A stretch of 64,000 nucleotides of DNA from Brumimicrobium mesophilum (GTDB lineage: Bacteria; Bacteroidota; Bacteroidia; Flavobacteriales_D; Crocinitomicaceae): the NCBI RefSeq assembly GCF_003025005.1, contig NZ_PVSS01000006.1, positions 186,001-250,000 of the forward strand. Reading direction: 5' to 3'. Below, piece by piece: positions 1-9,118 of this stretch. The stretch's first letter is position 1, and each line of letters starts with the position of its first letter. The notes below the pieces were generated by a model that worked only from the letters and a program-made list of their open reading frames with translations, was not told the DNA's origin and made no database searches. The position numbers and the translations under genes are program-made.

Positions 1-484
1 CGGTAGCTACATAAAGCATAATTGTGTGATAATTAACTTCGTTTGGATTAGTTGGGTATAAACTTATTTGATGAACTTTTTTGCCATTTATTTGAGTTTC
101 CTTGTCGTACTTATTTTTAAATCCATCCTCCCAAATAGTCATCAATTTTTTTGGGTTCATTCCCTCATCATCGTCAAGGTCAACATCACTTTGGTAAACT
201 ACTTTCTCTTCTTTGACAACTGTCCAGTTTTTAACAGCATTAGAGATCAATATGTTTTGACCTAATGAAGCATAGTATTTATTACCCTTAACAAAACCTT
301 CTCCTTTTTGATTAGAATCTTCGCCTGTAGCCGAATTTTTAACATTCATGGTGAACTCAATATAGAAAGAGCTCATGCTTTTAATTTCAGCAGACATCTG
401 ATTCAAGATTTTCTCTGACTTTTGGTCTGATTGTGCAAACAAATTAGTCGCTATAAATAAAATTCCGATAATTAAATATTTCAT
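1..484 (-). CDS. LolA-like outer-membrane lipoprotein carrier protein (partial, C-terminus outside window)
   Basis: The reading frame opens at the ATG at 484 and runs off the window's left edge without a stop, giving about 161 residues. The product starts with a signal peptide (MKYLIIGILFIATNLFAQ) followed by a mature part of the LolA type: amphipathic helix, then a stretch like 'MSSFYIEFTMNVKN', then 'GEGFVKGNKYYASLG' and 'KNWTVVKEEK', as in periplasmic chaperones that carry lipoproteins to the outer membrane. It lies 85 bp downstream of ftsK on the same strand; ftsK followed by a lolA-like gene is a common order in Bacteroidota, which supports the call. The family assignment is from recognition of the pattern. 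The missing C-terminus prevents a length check. Confidence 0.75.
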   Translation of the reverse strand, partial: MKYLIIGILFIATNLFAQSDQKSEKILNQMSAEIKSMSSFYIEFTMNVKNSATGEDSNQKGEGFVKGNKYYASLGQNILISNAVKNWTVVKEEKVVYQSDVDLDDDEGMNPKKLMTIWEDGFKNKYDKETQINGKKVHQISLYPTNPNEVNYHTIMLYVAT

Positions 485-569
485 CTGTTATATTTTTGAA
501 TATGTATTTGCACAAAACGTGCCAATATATATTTTGCAAATGTAATGATTTATATTGTTTATTTTAAGC

Positions 570-3131
570 TTATCTTAATCCTTTGGAGTTCAAATGTTCG
601 TTTAGTGCTTCGTCTGTTGGGATGAGGACATCTCTTGCTTTACTTCCTTGAAATGGTCCAATTATACCATGGGCTTCAAGTTGATCCACAATTCTACCTG
701 CGCGGTTGTACCCTAATTTTAATTTTCGTTGTAACAAGCTGGCTGAACCTTGCTGGTGTGTAACAATCACTTGTGCTGCTTCAAAGAATTTACCGTCTAA
801 CTCATCGTCAACATCTAAAGAATTTCCTTCTGAAGTTTCACCTGTATATTCAGGTAGCATCATGGCGTCAGGATAGCCTCTTTGTTCACCAATGAAATCA
901 CATATTGCTTCTACTTCAGGGGTGTCAACAAACCCACATTGTAAACGAATGACTTCATTACCTGTAGAAATCAACATATCTCCTTTTCCAATTAACTGAT
1001 CAGCTCCAGAGGTGTCTAGAATTGTACGTGAATCGATTTTTGATAAAACTCGGAAAGCTATTCTGGCAGGGAAATTGGCTTTTATCATCCCTGTAATTAC
1101 GTTTACTGATGGCCTTTGAGTAGCGACAATTAAATGTATTCCAATTGCACGAGCTAACTGAGCGAGTCGTGCTATAGGGTGTTCTACTTCTTTTCCAGCA
1201 GTCATGATTAGATCGGCAAACTCATCAATTAATACCACGATATATGGCATGTATCTGTGCCCGTTCTCAGGATTCAATTTACGATTGACAAATTTTTCAT
1301 TGTATTCTTTAATGTTTCTTGTTTGTGCCAATTTCAATAAGTCGTAACGGTCATCCATTTCAATACATAAGGAGTTCAATGTATTTACCACTTTTGAAGT
1401 GTCCGTAATAATCGCTTCTTCCTCGTCTGGTAATTTAGCTAAGAAATGACGCTCTATTTTATTGAAGAGTGTAAGTTCAACCTTTTTAGGGTCAATTAAA
1501 ACGAATTTCACTTGAGATGGATGTTTCTTATATAATAAGGAAACCAATATCGCATTTAATCCTACAGATTTACCTTGACCGGTAGCTCCGGCGACTAATA
1601 AGTGGGGCATTTTAGCAAGGTCAAAAGCAAATGTTTCGTTTGTTATTGTCTTACCTAAAACAATAGGTAGTTCAGCTTTGGAGTTTTGAAATTTTTCGGA
1701 TGCGATTAAAGAGCGCATGCTCACTATTTCGGGATTACTATTCGGTACTTCAATTCCAATCGTTCCTTTTCCTGGAATAGGTGCAATAATTCGTATTCCT
1801 AAAGCGGCTAAACTTAAAGCGATGTCATCTTCCAAGTTTTTAATTTTGGAAATTCTAACACCTGGCGCAGGAACTATTTCATACAAAGTTACCGTTGGTC
1901 CAATTGTCGCCTTGATTTTAGCAATATCAATTTTATAGTTGGCTAAAGTGTTGACTATATTGTCTTTATTTTGTTCTAATTCTTCTTTAGTTACACCGCC
2001 TTGCGTACTTTCAAACTTTCTTAGTAAGTCAATCGTTGGGGGAGTGTAACTTGATAAATCAAGTTTTGGATCATATGGTCCAAAATCCTCTACCATTTTA
2101 TTTAAATCAGTGTCAGAAATCTCCTTTTCGCTTTTAGGTACTTCAACTAAAAAGTCGTCTTCATCATTGTTTTCTGAGATAACACTTTTGGGAGTAACTA
2201 AAGTTGGTTCAGGTTCTGCATTTGGTTTTACTACTTCGAAATCATCGTCACTTTCGGCTTCTTCCTGCTCGCCAACAGAATCCGAAGGGTGGTTGTCATC
2301 TTTGAAAGTTACTTGAAATTCTTCCTCTTCCTCGCTTTTTTCATCCTCTTCGAGATTGATATCATCAGAATCATCTTCATTTTCTGATACAGTGAGTTCC
2401 TCATCTGTCAACAACTCTTCTTCATCTTCTTTTAAGAAAGCGTTGTTATTTTGATCTGATACGGCTGATTTGGAGCTGTCTTTCTTAGGGAAATATCTTT
2501 GGAAAATCTCTTTAAAATCAGGGTTAAATAGTGCTACAATAGCCACAAAGAGCAAAACTAGAATTAAAAGTACAGCTCCGAAAATTCCTAGGACAGCGCT
2601 TAGCCATTCCTTTATTGCATAACCGAATGATCCACCAAGATAGTTGACTCTGGATGTCATTAATCCTAAGAATGCTGAAAACCAGATGATAGCAATAAAT
2701 GTTACAAGGAATGTTCTCCTCAATGGAAGTAGTCTAATGTTTAGCAATAGTCTAACGCCAGATAGCATGAGTAAAAAGCTGAATGCGAACGAAGCTAAAC
2801 CGAACCATTTAAACATGAAAACATGGGCAGTCCATGCACCAAATTTCCCTAACCAATTAGTTACTTCAATATCAGGGCTGCTGAAAATGAATTCAAAAAA
2901 CGTAGTTGAAACGATTAAATCTTGGTCTTCTCTCCAACTAAAAAGATAGGAAGTAAAGGCAATGAATAGATAGATTGAAAGTAAAAGGAGTATAGCGCCA
3001 CTAATCGACTTGGCTTTTCTGCGGTCAATTTTTGCGTATAAAGTTGAGAAAGATTTACTTTTACCTGATTTGGTTTTGATATCTTTTTTCTTCTTTTTGT
3101 CTTTCTGTTTTAAAGTATTCCCTTTTGCCAT
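570..3131 (-). CDS. ftsK: DNA translocase FtsK/SpoIIIE
   Basis: This is the septal DNA pump that clears chromosome ends and activates dimer resolution at division. The 853-residue product has four hydrophobic segments between about residues 45 and 205 (the FtsK membrane domain), then a strongly acidic Asp/Glu-rich linker at about 235-345, then the alpha/beta motor. The Walker A motif GATGQGKS is at 515-522, followed by 'VLIDPKKVEL', a Walker B-like 'YIVVLIDEFADLI' and the signature 'ATQRPSVNVITG'. The last 70 residues form the winged-helix gamma domain that reads KOPS sites ('RKLKLGYNRAGRIVDQLE'). The linker is short compared with E. coli FtsK, which is normal for this phylum. The ATG at 3131 is followed at once by a Lys-rich cytoplasmic tail. 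A lolA-like gene follows downstream. Confidence 0.97.
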   Translation of the reverse strand: MAKGNTLKQKDKKKKKDIKTKSGKSKSFSTLYAKIDRRKAKSISGAILLLLSIYLFIAFTSYLFSWREDQDLIVSTTFFEFIFSSPDIEVTNWLGKFGAWTAHVFMFKWFGLASFAFSFLLMLSGVRLLLNIRLLPLRRTFLVTFIAIIWFSAFLGLMTSRVNYLGGSFGYAIKEWLSAVLGIFGAVLLILVLLFVAIVALFNPDFKEIFQRYFPKKDSSKSAVSDQNNNAFLKEDEEELLTDEELTVSENEDDSDDINLEEDEKSEEEEEFQVTFKDDNHPSDSVGEQEEAESDDDFEVVKPNAEPEPTLVTPKSVISENNDEDDFLVEVPKSEKEISDTDLNKMVEDFGPYDPKLDLSSYTPPTIDLLRKFESTQGGVTKEELEQNKDNIVNTLANYKIDIAKIKATIGPTVTLYEIVPAPGVRISKIKNLEDDIALSLAALGIRIIAPIPGKGTIGIEVPNSNPEIVSMRSLIASEKFQNSKAELPIVLGKTITNETFAFDLAKMPHLLVAGATGQGKSVGLNAILVSLLYKKHPSQVKFVLIDPKKVELTLFNKIERHFLAKLPDEEEAIITDTSKVVNTLNSLCIEMDDRYDLLKLAQTRNIKEYNEKFVNRKLNPENGHRYMPYIVVLIDEFADLIMTAGKEVEHPIARLAQLARAIGIHLIVATQRPSVNVITGMIKANFPARIAFRVLSKIDSRTILDTSGADQLIGKGDMLISTGNEVIRLQCGFVDTPEVEAICDFIGEQRGYPDAMMLPEYTGETSEGNSLDVDDELDGKFFEAAQVIVTHQQGSASLLQRKLKLGYNRAGRIVDQLEAHGIIGPFQGSKARDVLIPTDEALNEHLNSKGLR

Positions 3132-3217
3132 TCGTTTGCTACGGATTAATTCTGCTAATATAAGGAATGCTTCCGTTGGTTTTAAAGAAAATCTAGAAGG
3201 CTATTCACAACTAACTG

Positions 3218-3850
3218 TTAGTTCTCGATTAGTTCAATAAACTCATCTAAAGTAATGATTTCATAGTCGGAAGGAATTCCAAATAAATCAATGCTTAATG
3301 GTCTTTCTTCAATCGAGTAAAGTTTATAAGTAACCCACATTCCACTCACGTTCAATGAGTAATTTACAGGTAGGCCAGGTATTCCATCTATAGCGGTTGA
3401 ATATTTTGAAGGGATTTCAGGCAAATAATTCATCACCATTGTGGTGTCGTAAATTACATCGGTGACTTTAATGTTTTTTGCTTTGCGTCCTGCAAGGATT
3501 TCTTTACCCATTTTCTTTTTGAAAATATATCTGGTTTCGTTTTTTGTTGTATCTTCTACCGTTTGAATTGCTATCTTTTTAATACCGATATCCATCAAGA
3601 TATAGGCCTTGTTTTTAGGGATATGCTTAATGTAAATTTGTTTTCCAATTGCCGTAAAACTATCAATTCTCAACATCGAATCTTTCGCGTAGACAACTTG
3701 GTAGTTGATACTGTCACTTTTATCAGGGTTGTTTAGAGCTGAAGATACGGAATAGACTAATTTTCCCTCAAAGGATTCAACAACCTCTTTCTGGTTTGAG
3801 CACGCAAATAGAAAGAGGGATAAAAATAAATATGTAAAAGTATTTTTCAT
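3218..3850 (-). CDS. lipoprotein, GLPGLI-like secreted family (tentative)
   Basis: The 210-residue product starts with a lipoprotein signal peptide ending in the lipobox LFAC (Cys17), so it should be lipid-anchored in the envelope. The body is beta-rich, and near the C-terminal third it contains 'IDGIPGLPVNYSLNV', which resembles the GLPGL signature of a Bacteroidota secreted family of unknown function (GLPGLI) or the related DUF4412 type. That match is partial, so the family name is an inference. It lies about 85 bp upstream of ftsK on the same strand and may share a transcript with it. No catalytic motif is visible. Confidence 0.7.
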   Translation of the reverse strand: MKNTFTYLFLSLFLFACSNQKEVVESFEGKLVYSVSSALNNPDKSDSINYQVVYAKDSMLRIDSFTAIGKQIYIKHIPKNKAYILMDIGIKKIAIQTVEDTTKNETRYIFKKKMGKEILAGRKAKNIKVTDVIYDTTMVMNYLPEIPSKYSTAIDGIPGLPVNYSLNVSGMWVTYKLYSIEERPLSIDLFGIPSDYEIITLDEFIELIEN

Positions 3851-3966
3851 TAAAGACTGAAGTTCAAAATTCCGTTACAAAATTAAGACAAATTTTCTCC
3901 TTAGAATGAATTCATAAAAGAGATATTGTTCTGTTTTTACTTTTATGAATATTAAGTATGATTTTT

Positions 3967-3974
3967 TATCTTTG
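3967..3974 (+). promoter_or_regulatory. candidate -7 box upstream of the arginase gene
   Basis: TATCTTTG fits the Bacteroidota -7 consensus TAnnTTTG exactly and lies about 30 bases before the arginase ATG. No clear TTTG -33 element is visible at the usual spacing; only a T-rich stretch near 3941 is present. This is inferred from the motif alone. Confidence 0.45.
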
Positions 3975-4004
3975 CTCAATTAATATTTAAAGAAATCTAT
4001 TGTG

Positions 4005-4964
4005 ATGGGAAAATCTATAGCATATATAATTAACGATTCAGAAATTTCTGCAGGAACACGAGGTGCAAGCCTTGGGCCGGGAGCTTTACGCGTTGCAGAT
4101 GACAATGCAGGGAATTTCTTGTTTTCAAAGTATCCAATTCATTATGTGGTAACCATGAATCACATGTTGGATCAACCTACGAAATATCAATGGGGGAAAA
4201 GAGCTGATGGTTTAGCAACAGTTTATAAAAATGTGGCTGAAGTTGTAAGCAGGGAAAGAAAAAAGAACGACTTTATTGTTGTTATTGCTGGAGACCATGG
4301 CTCTGCTGGTGGTACAATTGCAGGGCTAAAAGTTGCGAATCCAAAGAATAGATTAGGTGTTTTATGGGTTGATGCGCATGGAGATTTACATACACCTTAT
4401 ACTACACCAACAGGAAATATGCATGGAATGCCTTTGGCAACAGCATTAAATGAAGATAATTTAGAATCAAAAATAAATGATCCTCACCCCGATACCATCA
4501 AGTTTTGGAATGAAATGAAAAATACTGGTGGAATTACACCAAAAATTAATGCAGAAGATCTTGGTTTTATAGGACTTCGGGATCTAGAAACCCCAGAAGT
4601 TGAATTGATGGAGCGTTTAGGAATTAAGAATATTTCTGTTTATGAATTACGTGAAGTAGGGGTTCGTCCAATTCTACAACGTTTGGATGAGAAATATGCT
4701 GATTGTGACGAGATATACCTTTCTTTTGATGTGGATTCTATGGATCCTAAATTGACATCTCACGGGACAGGAACTCCAGTTCCTCATGGAATATCAATTG
4801 AAGAAGCAGGAATTATTTTGAGGCATTTTGCTAAGCACCCAAAGGTAAAATGTATAGAGTTTGTTGAAATTAACCCTTGTTTGGACGAAAAAACTAATCG
4901 CATGGCTGAAGTAGCATATGGATTGATTACTGAGGTAATTCATGTTGCTGAAAGAAAAGCATAA
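4005..4964 (+). CDS. arginase (ureohydrolase family)
   Basis: Ureohydrolases split arginine or a related guanidino compound using two manganese ions. The 319-residue product has all expected ligands: 'AGDHGSAGGT' with His98, 'DAHGD' at 123-127 (Asp123, His125, Asp127), and 'SFDVDSMDP' (Asp242, Asp244, Asp247). 'HGISIEEA' and 'VEINPCLDEKTNRMAE' near the C-terminus are typical of arginases rather than agmatinases. I chose the ATG at 4005; a GTG directly before it (4002) would add one residue. The gene is 63 bp upstream of argS on the same strand, so the two may be co-transcribed. Arginase against agmatinase or formimidoylglutamase cannot be fully settled from sequence alone. The window also holds a cyanophycin (Asp-Arg polymer) locus, which would supply arginine. 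Confidence 0.88.
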   Translation: MGKSIAYIINDSEISAGTRGASLGPGALRVADDNAGNFLFSKYPIHYVVTMNHMLDQPTKYQWGKRADGLATVYKNVAEVVSRERKKNDFIVVIAGDHGSAGGTIAGLKVANPKNRLGVLWVDAHGDLHTPYTTPTGNMHGMPLATALNEDNLESKINDPHPDTIKFWNEMKNTGGITPKINAEDLGFIGLRDLETPEVELMERLGIKNISVYELREVGVRPILQRLDEKYADCDEIYLSFDVDSMDPKLTSHGTGTPVPHGISIEEAGIILRHFAKHPKVKCIEFVEINPCLDEKTNRMAEVAYGLITEVIHVAERKA

Positions 4965-5027
4965 AATTGAAAACAATGTTGTTCTTACGTAGGAATGTAA
5001 CAGGTTAAATCAAGTATAAAATTTAGA

Positions 5028-6932
5028 ATGGAAAATAAAATTAAAGCATTATTGCTTGAAAATAGTTTGTCGATTTTTGGAGTTGAAATTGAAGAGAAAT
5101 TAATTCAGTTTCAGAAGACAAGAAAAGATGTGGAAGGGGATATGACTTTGGTTGTTTTTCCATTTGTGAAAATATTAAAATCTTCTCCAATTAAAGTAGG
5201 AGAGGATATTGGTCGTTTCTTGACTGATGAAATGGACGAAGTTGAAGGCTACAATGTGGTGAGTGGGTTCTTAAATCTGAATTTAACAAACGATTTTTGG
5301 AAAAATGAACTTTTCAATATGACTGAAGATGAAAACTTCGGATGTGCACCATCGCCTTCAGGAGAAATGTATATGGTTGAATATTCTTCACCGAATACAA
5401 ATAAACCTTTGCATTTAGGACATATGCGTAACATCTTTTTGGGATACAGTGTTTCTGAAATTTTGAAAGCAAATGGACACGAAGTGGTGAAAACACAAAT
5501 CATTAACGACCGTGGTATCCATATTTGTAAAAGTATGGTGGCTTGGGAGCAATTTGCTGCTAAAGATGAAAATGGAGAAAGAGAAACCCCTAATTCTACA
5601 GGATTAAAAGGAGATCATTTTGTTGGGAAATACTATATTGAATTCGACAAGCAAGTAACTCTTCAAGGATTTGAATTGGTTACTGAATGGAAAGCAAATG
5701 ACTATTCAGATAGTGCTATTCCAGAAGAAGCAAAAGAAAAATTACCTGGATTGTTTGCAGCCTTTGAAGCAGCAGATGATGACAAGAAAAAAACTGGAAT
5801 TTATCGTAAAATTGCTGCTTTTGGTGTGCCTTTCACACAGTTGACCAAGGATGCAAGTGAAATGTTGTTGAAATGGGAGTCAAATGATCCTGAGGCAAGA
5901 AAACTTTGGGGAATGATGAATAACTGGGTTTATGTTGGTTTTGACAAGACATACAACCGAATGGAAGTTGATTTTGATAAAATTTATTATGAATCTGAAA
6001 CTTTCTTGATTGGTAAAGACCATGTTACAGAAGGCTTGGATAAAGGTGTTTTCTTTAAAAAAGATGATGGTTCTGTTTGGGTGGATTTGACGGAAGAAGG
6101 TTTAGATGAGAAATTGGTACTGCGAGCGGATGGAACAGCTGTTTACATGACGCAAGACATCGGAACAGCAATTGATCGATTTAAAGATTATCCAAAATTA
6201 AATGGAGTTATTTATACTGTTGGAAATGAGCAGGATTATCATTTTCAGGTTTTATTTTTGATTCTGAAGAAATTAGGCTACGATTGGGCCAAAAATTGTT
6301 ACCATTTATCTTATGGAATGGTCGATTTACCAGATGGTAAAATGAAATCTCGTGAAGGTAAAGTAGTGGATGCCGATGACTTGATGGAAGAAGTTGTTTC
6401 AATGGCTAAAGAGAGTACGAAAGAACGTGGGCACATTGATGGAATGACAGAAGCGGAGCGTGACAATCTTTATGAATTGATTGGAATGGGAGGTTTGAAG
6501 TATTATTTACTGAAAGTTGATCCACAAAAACGCATGAAGTTTAATCCGGATGAATCTATTGAATTAAACGGAAACACTGGACCTTTCATTCAATATGCAT
6601 ATGCAAGAATCAATTCATTAATGACGAAAGTTGAATTGGTGAATCCTGAAAAAGACATGGACATTGATCAGGCAGAAAAAGAATTAATTAAACAATTGAG
6701 TGAATTTCCATTGGTGGTTAAAGAAGCAGGTCAAAATTATAGTCCAGCTTTAATTGCCAATTACACCTTCGATTTAGTAAAGAATTATAATTCATTTTAT
6801 CAGGCATTTAGTGTGATGAAAGAAGAAAATATAGCATTGAAAAATGCGAGAATATTAATTAGTCAAAATACAGGTAAAGTTATTCAAACAGCAATGCGTT
6901 TGTTGGGAATTAACGTACCAAATAGAATGTAA
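5028..6932 (+). CDS. argS: arginyl-tRNA synthetase
   Basis: This class Ia synthetase charges tRNA-Arg with arginine using ATP. The 634-residue product has the additional N-terminal domain (about 1-110) that binds the tRNA D-loop, then 'SPNTNKPLHLGH' at 121-132, whose HLGH is the HIGH motif of ArgS. The KMSK loop appears as KMKS at 438-441, within 'LPDGKMKSREGKVV'. The C-terminal DALR anticodon-binding domain includes 'NGNTGPFIQYAYARI' and ends at 'RLLGINVPNRM'. Length fits bacterial/eukaryotic-type ArgS of this phylum. It sits between the arginase gene (63 bp upstream) and a GlmU-like gene only 11 bp downstream, which suggests one transcription unit. Confidence 0.97.
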   Translation: MENKIKALLLENSLSIFGVEIEEKLIQFQKTRKDVEGDMTLVVFPFVKILKSSPIKVGEDIGRFLTDEMDEVEGYNVVSGFLNLNLTNDFWKNELFNMTEDENFGCAPSPSGEMYMVEYSSPNTNKPLHLGHMRNIFLGYSVSEILKANGHEVVKTQIINDRGIHICKSMVAWEQFAAKDENGERETPNSTGLKGDHFVGKYYIEFDKQVTLQGFELVTEWKANDYSDSAIPEEAKEKLPGLFAAFEAADDDKKKTGIYRKIAAFGVPFTQLTKDASEMLLKWESNDPEARKLWGMMNNWVYVGFDKTYNRMEVDFDKIYYESETFLIGKDHVTEGLDKGVFFKKDDGSVWVDLTEEGLDEKLVLRADGTAVYMTQDIGTAIDRFKDYPKLNGVIYTVGNEQDYHFQVLFLILKKLGYDWAKNCYHLSYGMVDLPDGKMKSREGKVVDADDLMEEVVSMAKESTKERGHIDGMTEAERDNLYELIGMGGLKYYLLKVDPQKRMKFNPDESIELNGNTGPFIQYAYARINSLMTKVELVNPEKDMDIDQAEKELIKQLSEFPLVVKEAGQNYSPALIANYTFDLVKNYNSFYQAFSVMKEENIALKNARILISQNTGKVIQTAMRLLGINVPNRM

Positions 6933-6943
6933 AAAGTAGAATC

Positions 6944-8092
6944 ATGAATATTATCCTCCACGATTTATCGAATCATTTAACATTTGCACCACTGACACTC
7001 ACACGACCGGTAGGGAATCTTCGTATTGGAATGTGGACAAATGATGAGCGTTGGCAATTTTATTTACCAGAAGCTTCAGTTTCATTTAAAACGGAAGACT
7101 ATTTATCTGATAAGTTTCCGATGAAGCAATCAAAGGATAATATTTGGATTAATTCTGCTGTGATTCCTAACGCTGAATTAGTGGAGTTGGTTCAAAAATT
7201 AGAGGTGAATCAAAGTTTGTATATGCAGGGCGTTTTTTTGGCGCACAGAGGAGAATTTTTTGAACCTAAAAACAGTGTTTCAAAAACGATTGAAGATTTA
7301 GTTGTCTTAGAAAACCGCTGGGATTTATTTCAAAAGAATGATATTGCACTTGCAGCTGACTATAAAGCTTATACTGAAGGAAAAGAAAGTGCCCAACTTT
7401 CAACAACGAATACTTTGATTGGAGATGCAAGTCAACTTTTTATTGAAGAAGGAGCAACTGTAGAATGTGCAATTCTTAACGTTAAATCGGGACCAATCTA
7501 TATAGGAAAGAATGCCGAAATAATGGAAGGTAGTGTTGTTCGAGGTGGTTTAGCCATGGCAGAAAGCAGTGCTTTGAAATTATCAACTAAAGTGTATGGG
7601 GCTACTTCTTTAGGACCACACTGTAAAGTTGGAGGAGAAGTGAATAATGTGATCTTTCAAGCATATTCTAATAAAGGTCACGATGGTTTTTTAGGAAATT
7701 CAGTGATTGGAGAATGGTGCAATCTTGGAGCTGATACGAATTGTTCTAACCTCAAAAATAACTATGGTAATGTGAAAACCTTTAGTTATTTATCGGAAGG
7801 AATGGAGCAAACGGAATTGATGTTTATGGGAGTTTCTATGGGAGATCATTCCAAAACGAGCATTAATACCATGTTAAATACTGCAACTGTGATAGGTGTT
7901 TGCGCCAATATTTTTACATCTGGTTTTCCTCCAAAGTATGTTCCTAATTTCTCATGGGGAGGTGAAGAAAATTCTTCAGTTTATGATTTAGATAGAGCAA
8001 TAGATGCTGGAAACCAAATGATGATTCGAAGAAAGAAGAAAATTACCGAGGGAGACTTGAAAATATTAAATTATTTATTCCCGAAGAAATAA
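6944..8092 (+). CDS. GlmU-like putative sugar-phosphate nucleotidylyltransferase/acyltransferase
   Basis: The 382-residue product has an unusual N-terminal nucleotidylyltransferase-like half beginning 'ILHDLSNHLTFAPLTLTRPVG', where TRPVG is the hallmark of the Bacteroidota-type alternative GlmU family. From about residue 150 it becomes a left-handed beta-helix of hexapeptide repeats ('IGDASQLFIEEGATVE', 'SVVRGGLAMAESS') as in acetyltransferases. It probably acts in UDP-GlcNAc or related activated-sugar synthesis in the cytoplasm, but it differs from classical GlmU and the substrate is not proven. Its start is 11 bp after argS, so it is likely translated from the same message. Confidence 0.85.
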   Translation: MNIILHDLSNHLTFAPLTLTRPVGNLRIGMWTNDERWQFYLPEASVSFKTEDYLSDKFPMKQSKDNIWINSAVIPNAELVELVQKLEVNQSLYMQGVFLAHRGEFFEPKNSVSKTIEDLVVLENRWDLFQKNDIALAADYKAYTEGKESAQLSTTNTLIGDASQLFIEEGATVECAILNVKSGPIYIGKNAEIMEGSVVRGGLAMAESSALKLSTKVYGATSLGPHCKVGGEVNNVIFQAYSNKGHDGFLGNSVIGEWCNLGADTNCSNLKNNYGNVKTFSYLSEGMEQTELMFMGVSMGDHSKTSINTMLNTATVIGVCANIFTSGFPPKYVPNFSWGGEENSSVYDLDRAIDAGNQMMIRRKKKITEGDLKILNYLFPKK

Positions 8093-8256
8093 AATTATAA
8101 ATTTTCAGGGAGAAGGTATACCAACCAATTTAATCTATAGAAGTTAATTTGCTCTTTATTTATAAGATTCCGAACTTTTATAGATGAAGTTGTAAAAATT
8201 GAAAATCGATGTATTGGCTTCAGTTCAGTTGCTATTGTTTTCAAAATATATTACCT

Positions 8257-8805
8257 ATGAAATTAAGTGTCATAATATTTTTGTTATTCTATCTGTTTTC
8301 TTGCTCCGAGAAATCAGAAAATACGTTGATCAATTCCGAAGCTTTGGAGTTGAATTCTATTGAGTCAAATGGAATTTACCTCGACACAATCAATTCTACC
8401 TATCCATTGCAGATTGGTAACAATAAAGGGTTTGTAAAAGTATTTGGTGTTGGGACATATAAAGATCAAAAGTTAATCAAGAGTGATTTCCTTATTTCGC
8501 TTGTTAACATACCAAACTTTTCGATATCCAAGAAAATAGATAAAGCTGTGATAATTGACTCTAATGAAAATTTACTTTTAAAAGATACAGTTAACTATGA
8601 CTACCTAGATTTAGCGATTATTAAAAATGTAGAATTCAAATTTGTAAGAGCTAATACATTATATTTTAATGCGATACTTGAAAATCCAATTGATGGGAAA
8701 ATAATCAGGGGGAGTTTTAATTTGTTCTACCGAACCAAGAGAAAAGGTGAAGTCTACGGTTGGATTACGGATGAAATAAATGAATATTTAAATTTTACAA
8801 ATTGA
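8257..8805 (+). CDS. lipoprotein of unknown function
   Basis: I place the start at the ATG at 8257, because the following residues form a classic lipoprotein signal (MKLSVIIFLLFYLFSCSEKS, lipobox LFSC). The frame is open for 16 codons further upstream, but that stretch would bury the signal peptide. The 182-residue product is beta-rich with no recognisable domain. It stands alone, 164 bp after the GlmU-like gene, and is followed by a gap with a long inverted repeat. Function is unknown; envelope location is inferred from the signal. Confidence 0.7.
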   Translation: MKLSVIIFLLFYLFSCSEKSENTLINSEALELNSIESNGIYLDTINSTYPLQIGNNKGFVKVFGVGTYKDQKLIKSDFLISLVNIPNFSISKKIDKAVIIDSNENLLLKDTVNYDYLDLAIIKNVEFKFVRANTLYFNAILENPIDGKIIRGSFNLFYRTKRKGEVYGWITDEINEYLNFTN

Positions 8806-9118
8806 AAGCAGTGAGAAAAAGAGTTGTTTTTGCATAAAAGGTTCTTCTTCGAATATTCTAATTTAGCTCAAATCATGTTTTTTCTAAATTTCATCTCCCT
8901 GAAATTCTTGCCCTCTCCCTACTAATTCTCTCCTTTTCGATTTTTATCGATATCCTCTCCCTTGTGCCATAATAAAAAACTGTCAAAACTGACAGTTTTT
9001 TATTATGGCACAAGGATTGAACAATATCAACCTGCAATTATTGTTGGGGATTTAATAAATTTCTTTAACTTAATAATAAGTACTAACTGACACATTGACG
9101 CAAAAGCGCATATAAGAT
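8806..9118. other. 313-bp intergenic region between a lipoprotein gene and lon
   Basis: No gene is supported here. The stretch holds a perfect 26-bp inverted repeat (8960-9015), a C/T-rich part before it (8885-8960) and an AT-rich leader before lon. No good TAnnTTTG box could be placed with confidence ahead of lon. Confidence 0.6.
8960..9015. repeat. perfect 26-bp inverted repeat with 4-base loop
   Basis: Left arm 8960-8985 and right arm 8990-9015 are exact reverse complements, separated by AAAC. The centre (A6-CTGTCA / TGACAG-T6) has the layout of a bidirectional intrinsic terminator: an A-tract, a short stem and a T-tract. The pairing then continues outwards through CATAAT and GGCACAAGG. 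Both flanking genes are on the plus strand, so it would terminate the lipoprotein transcript before lon. A mobile or REP-type palindrome is the alternative. Confidence 0.85.
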
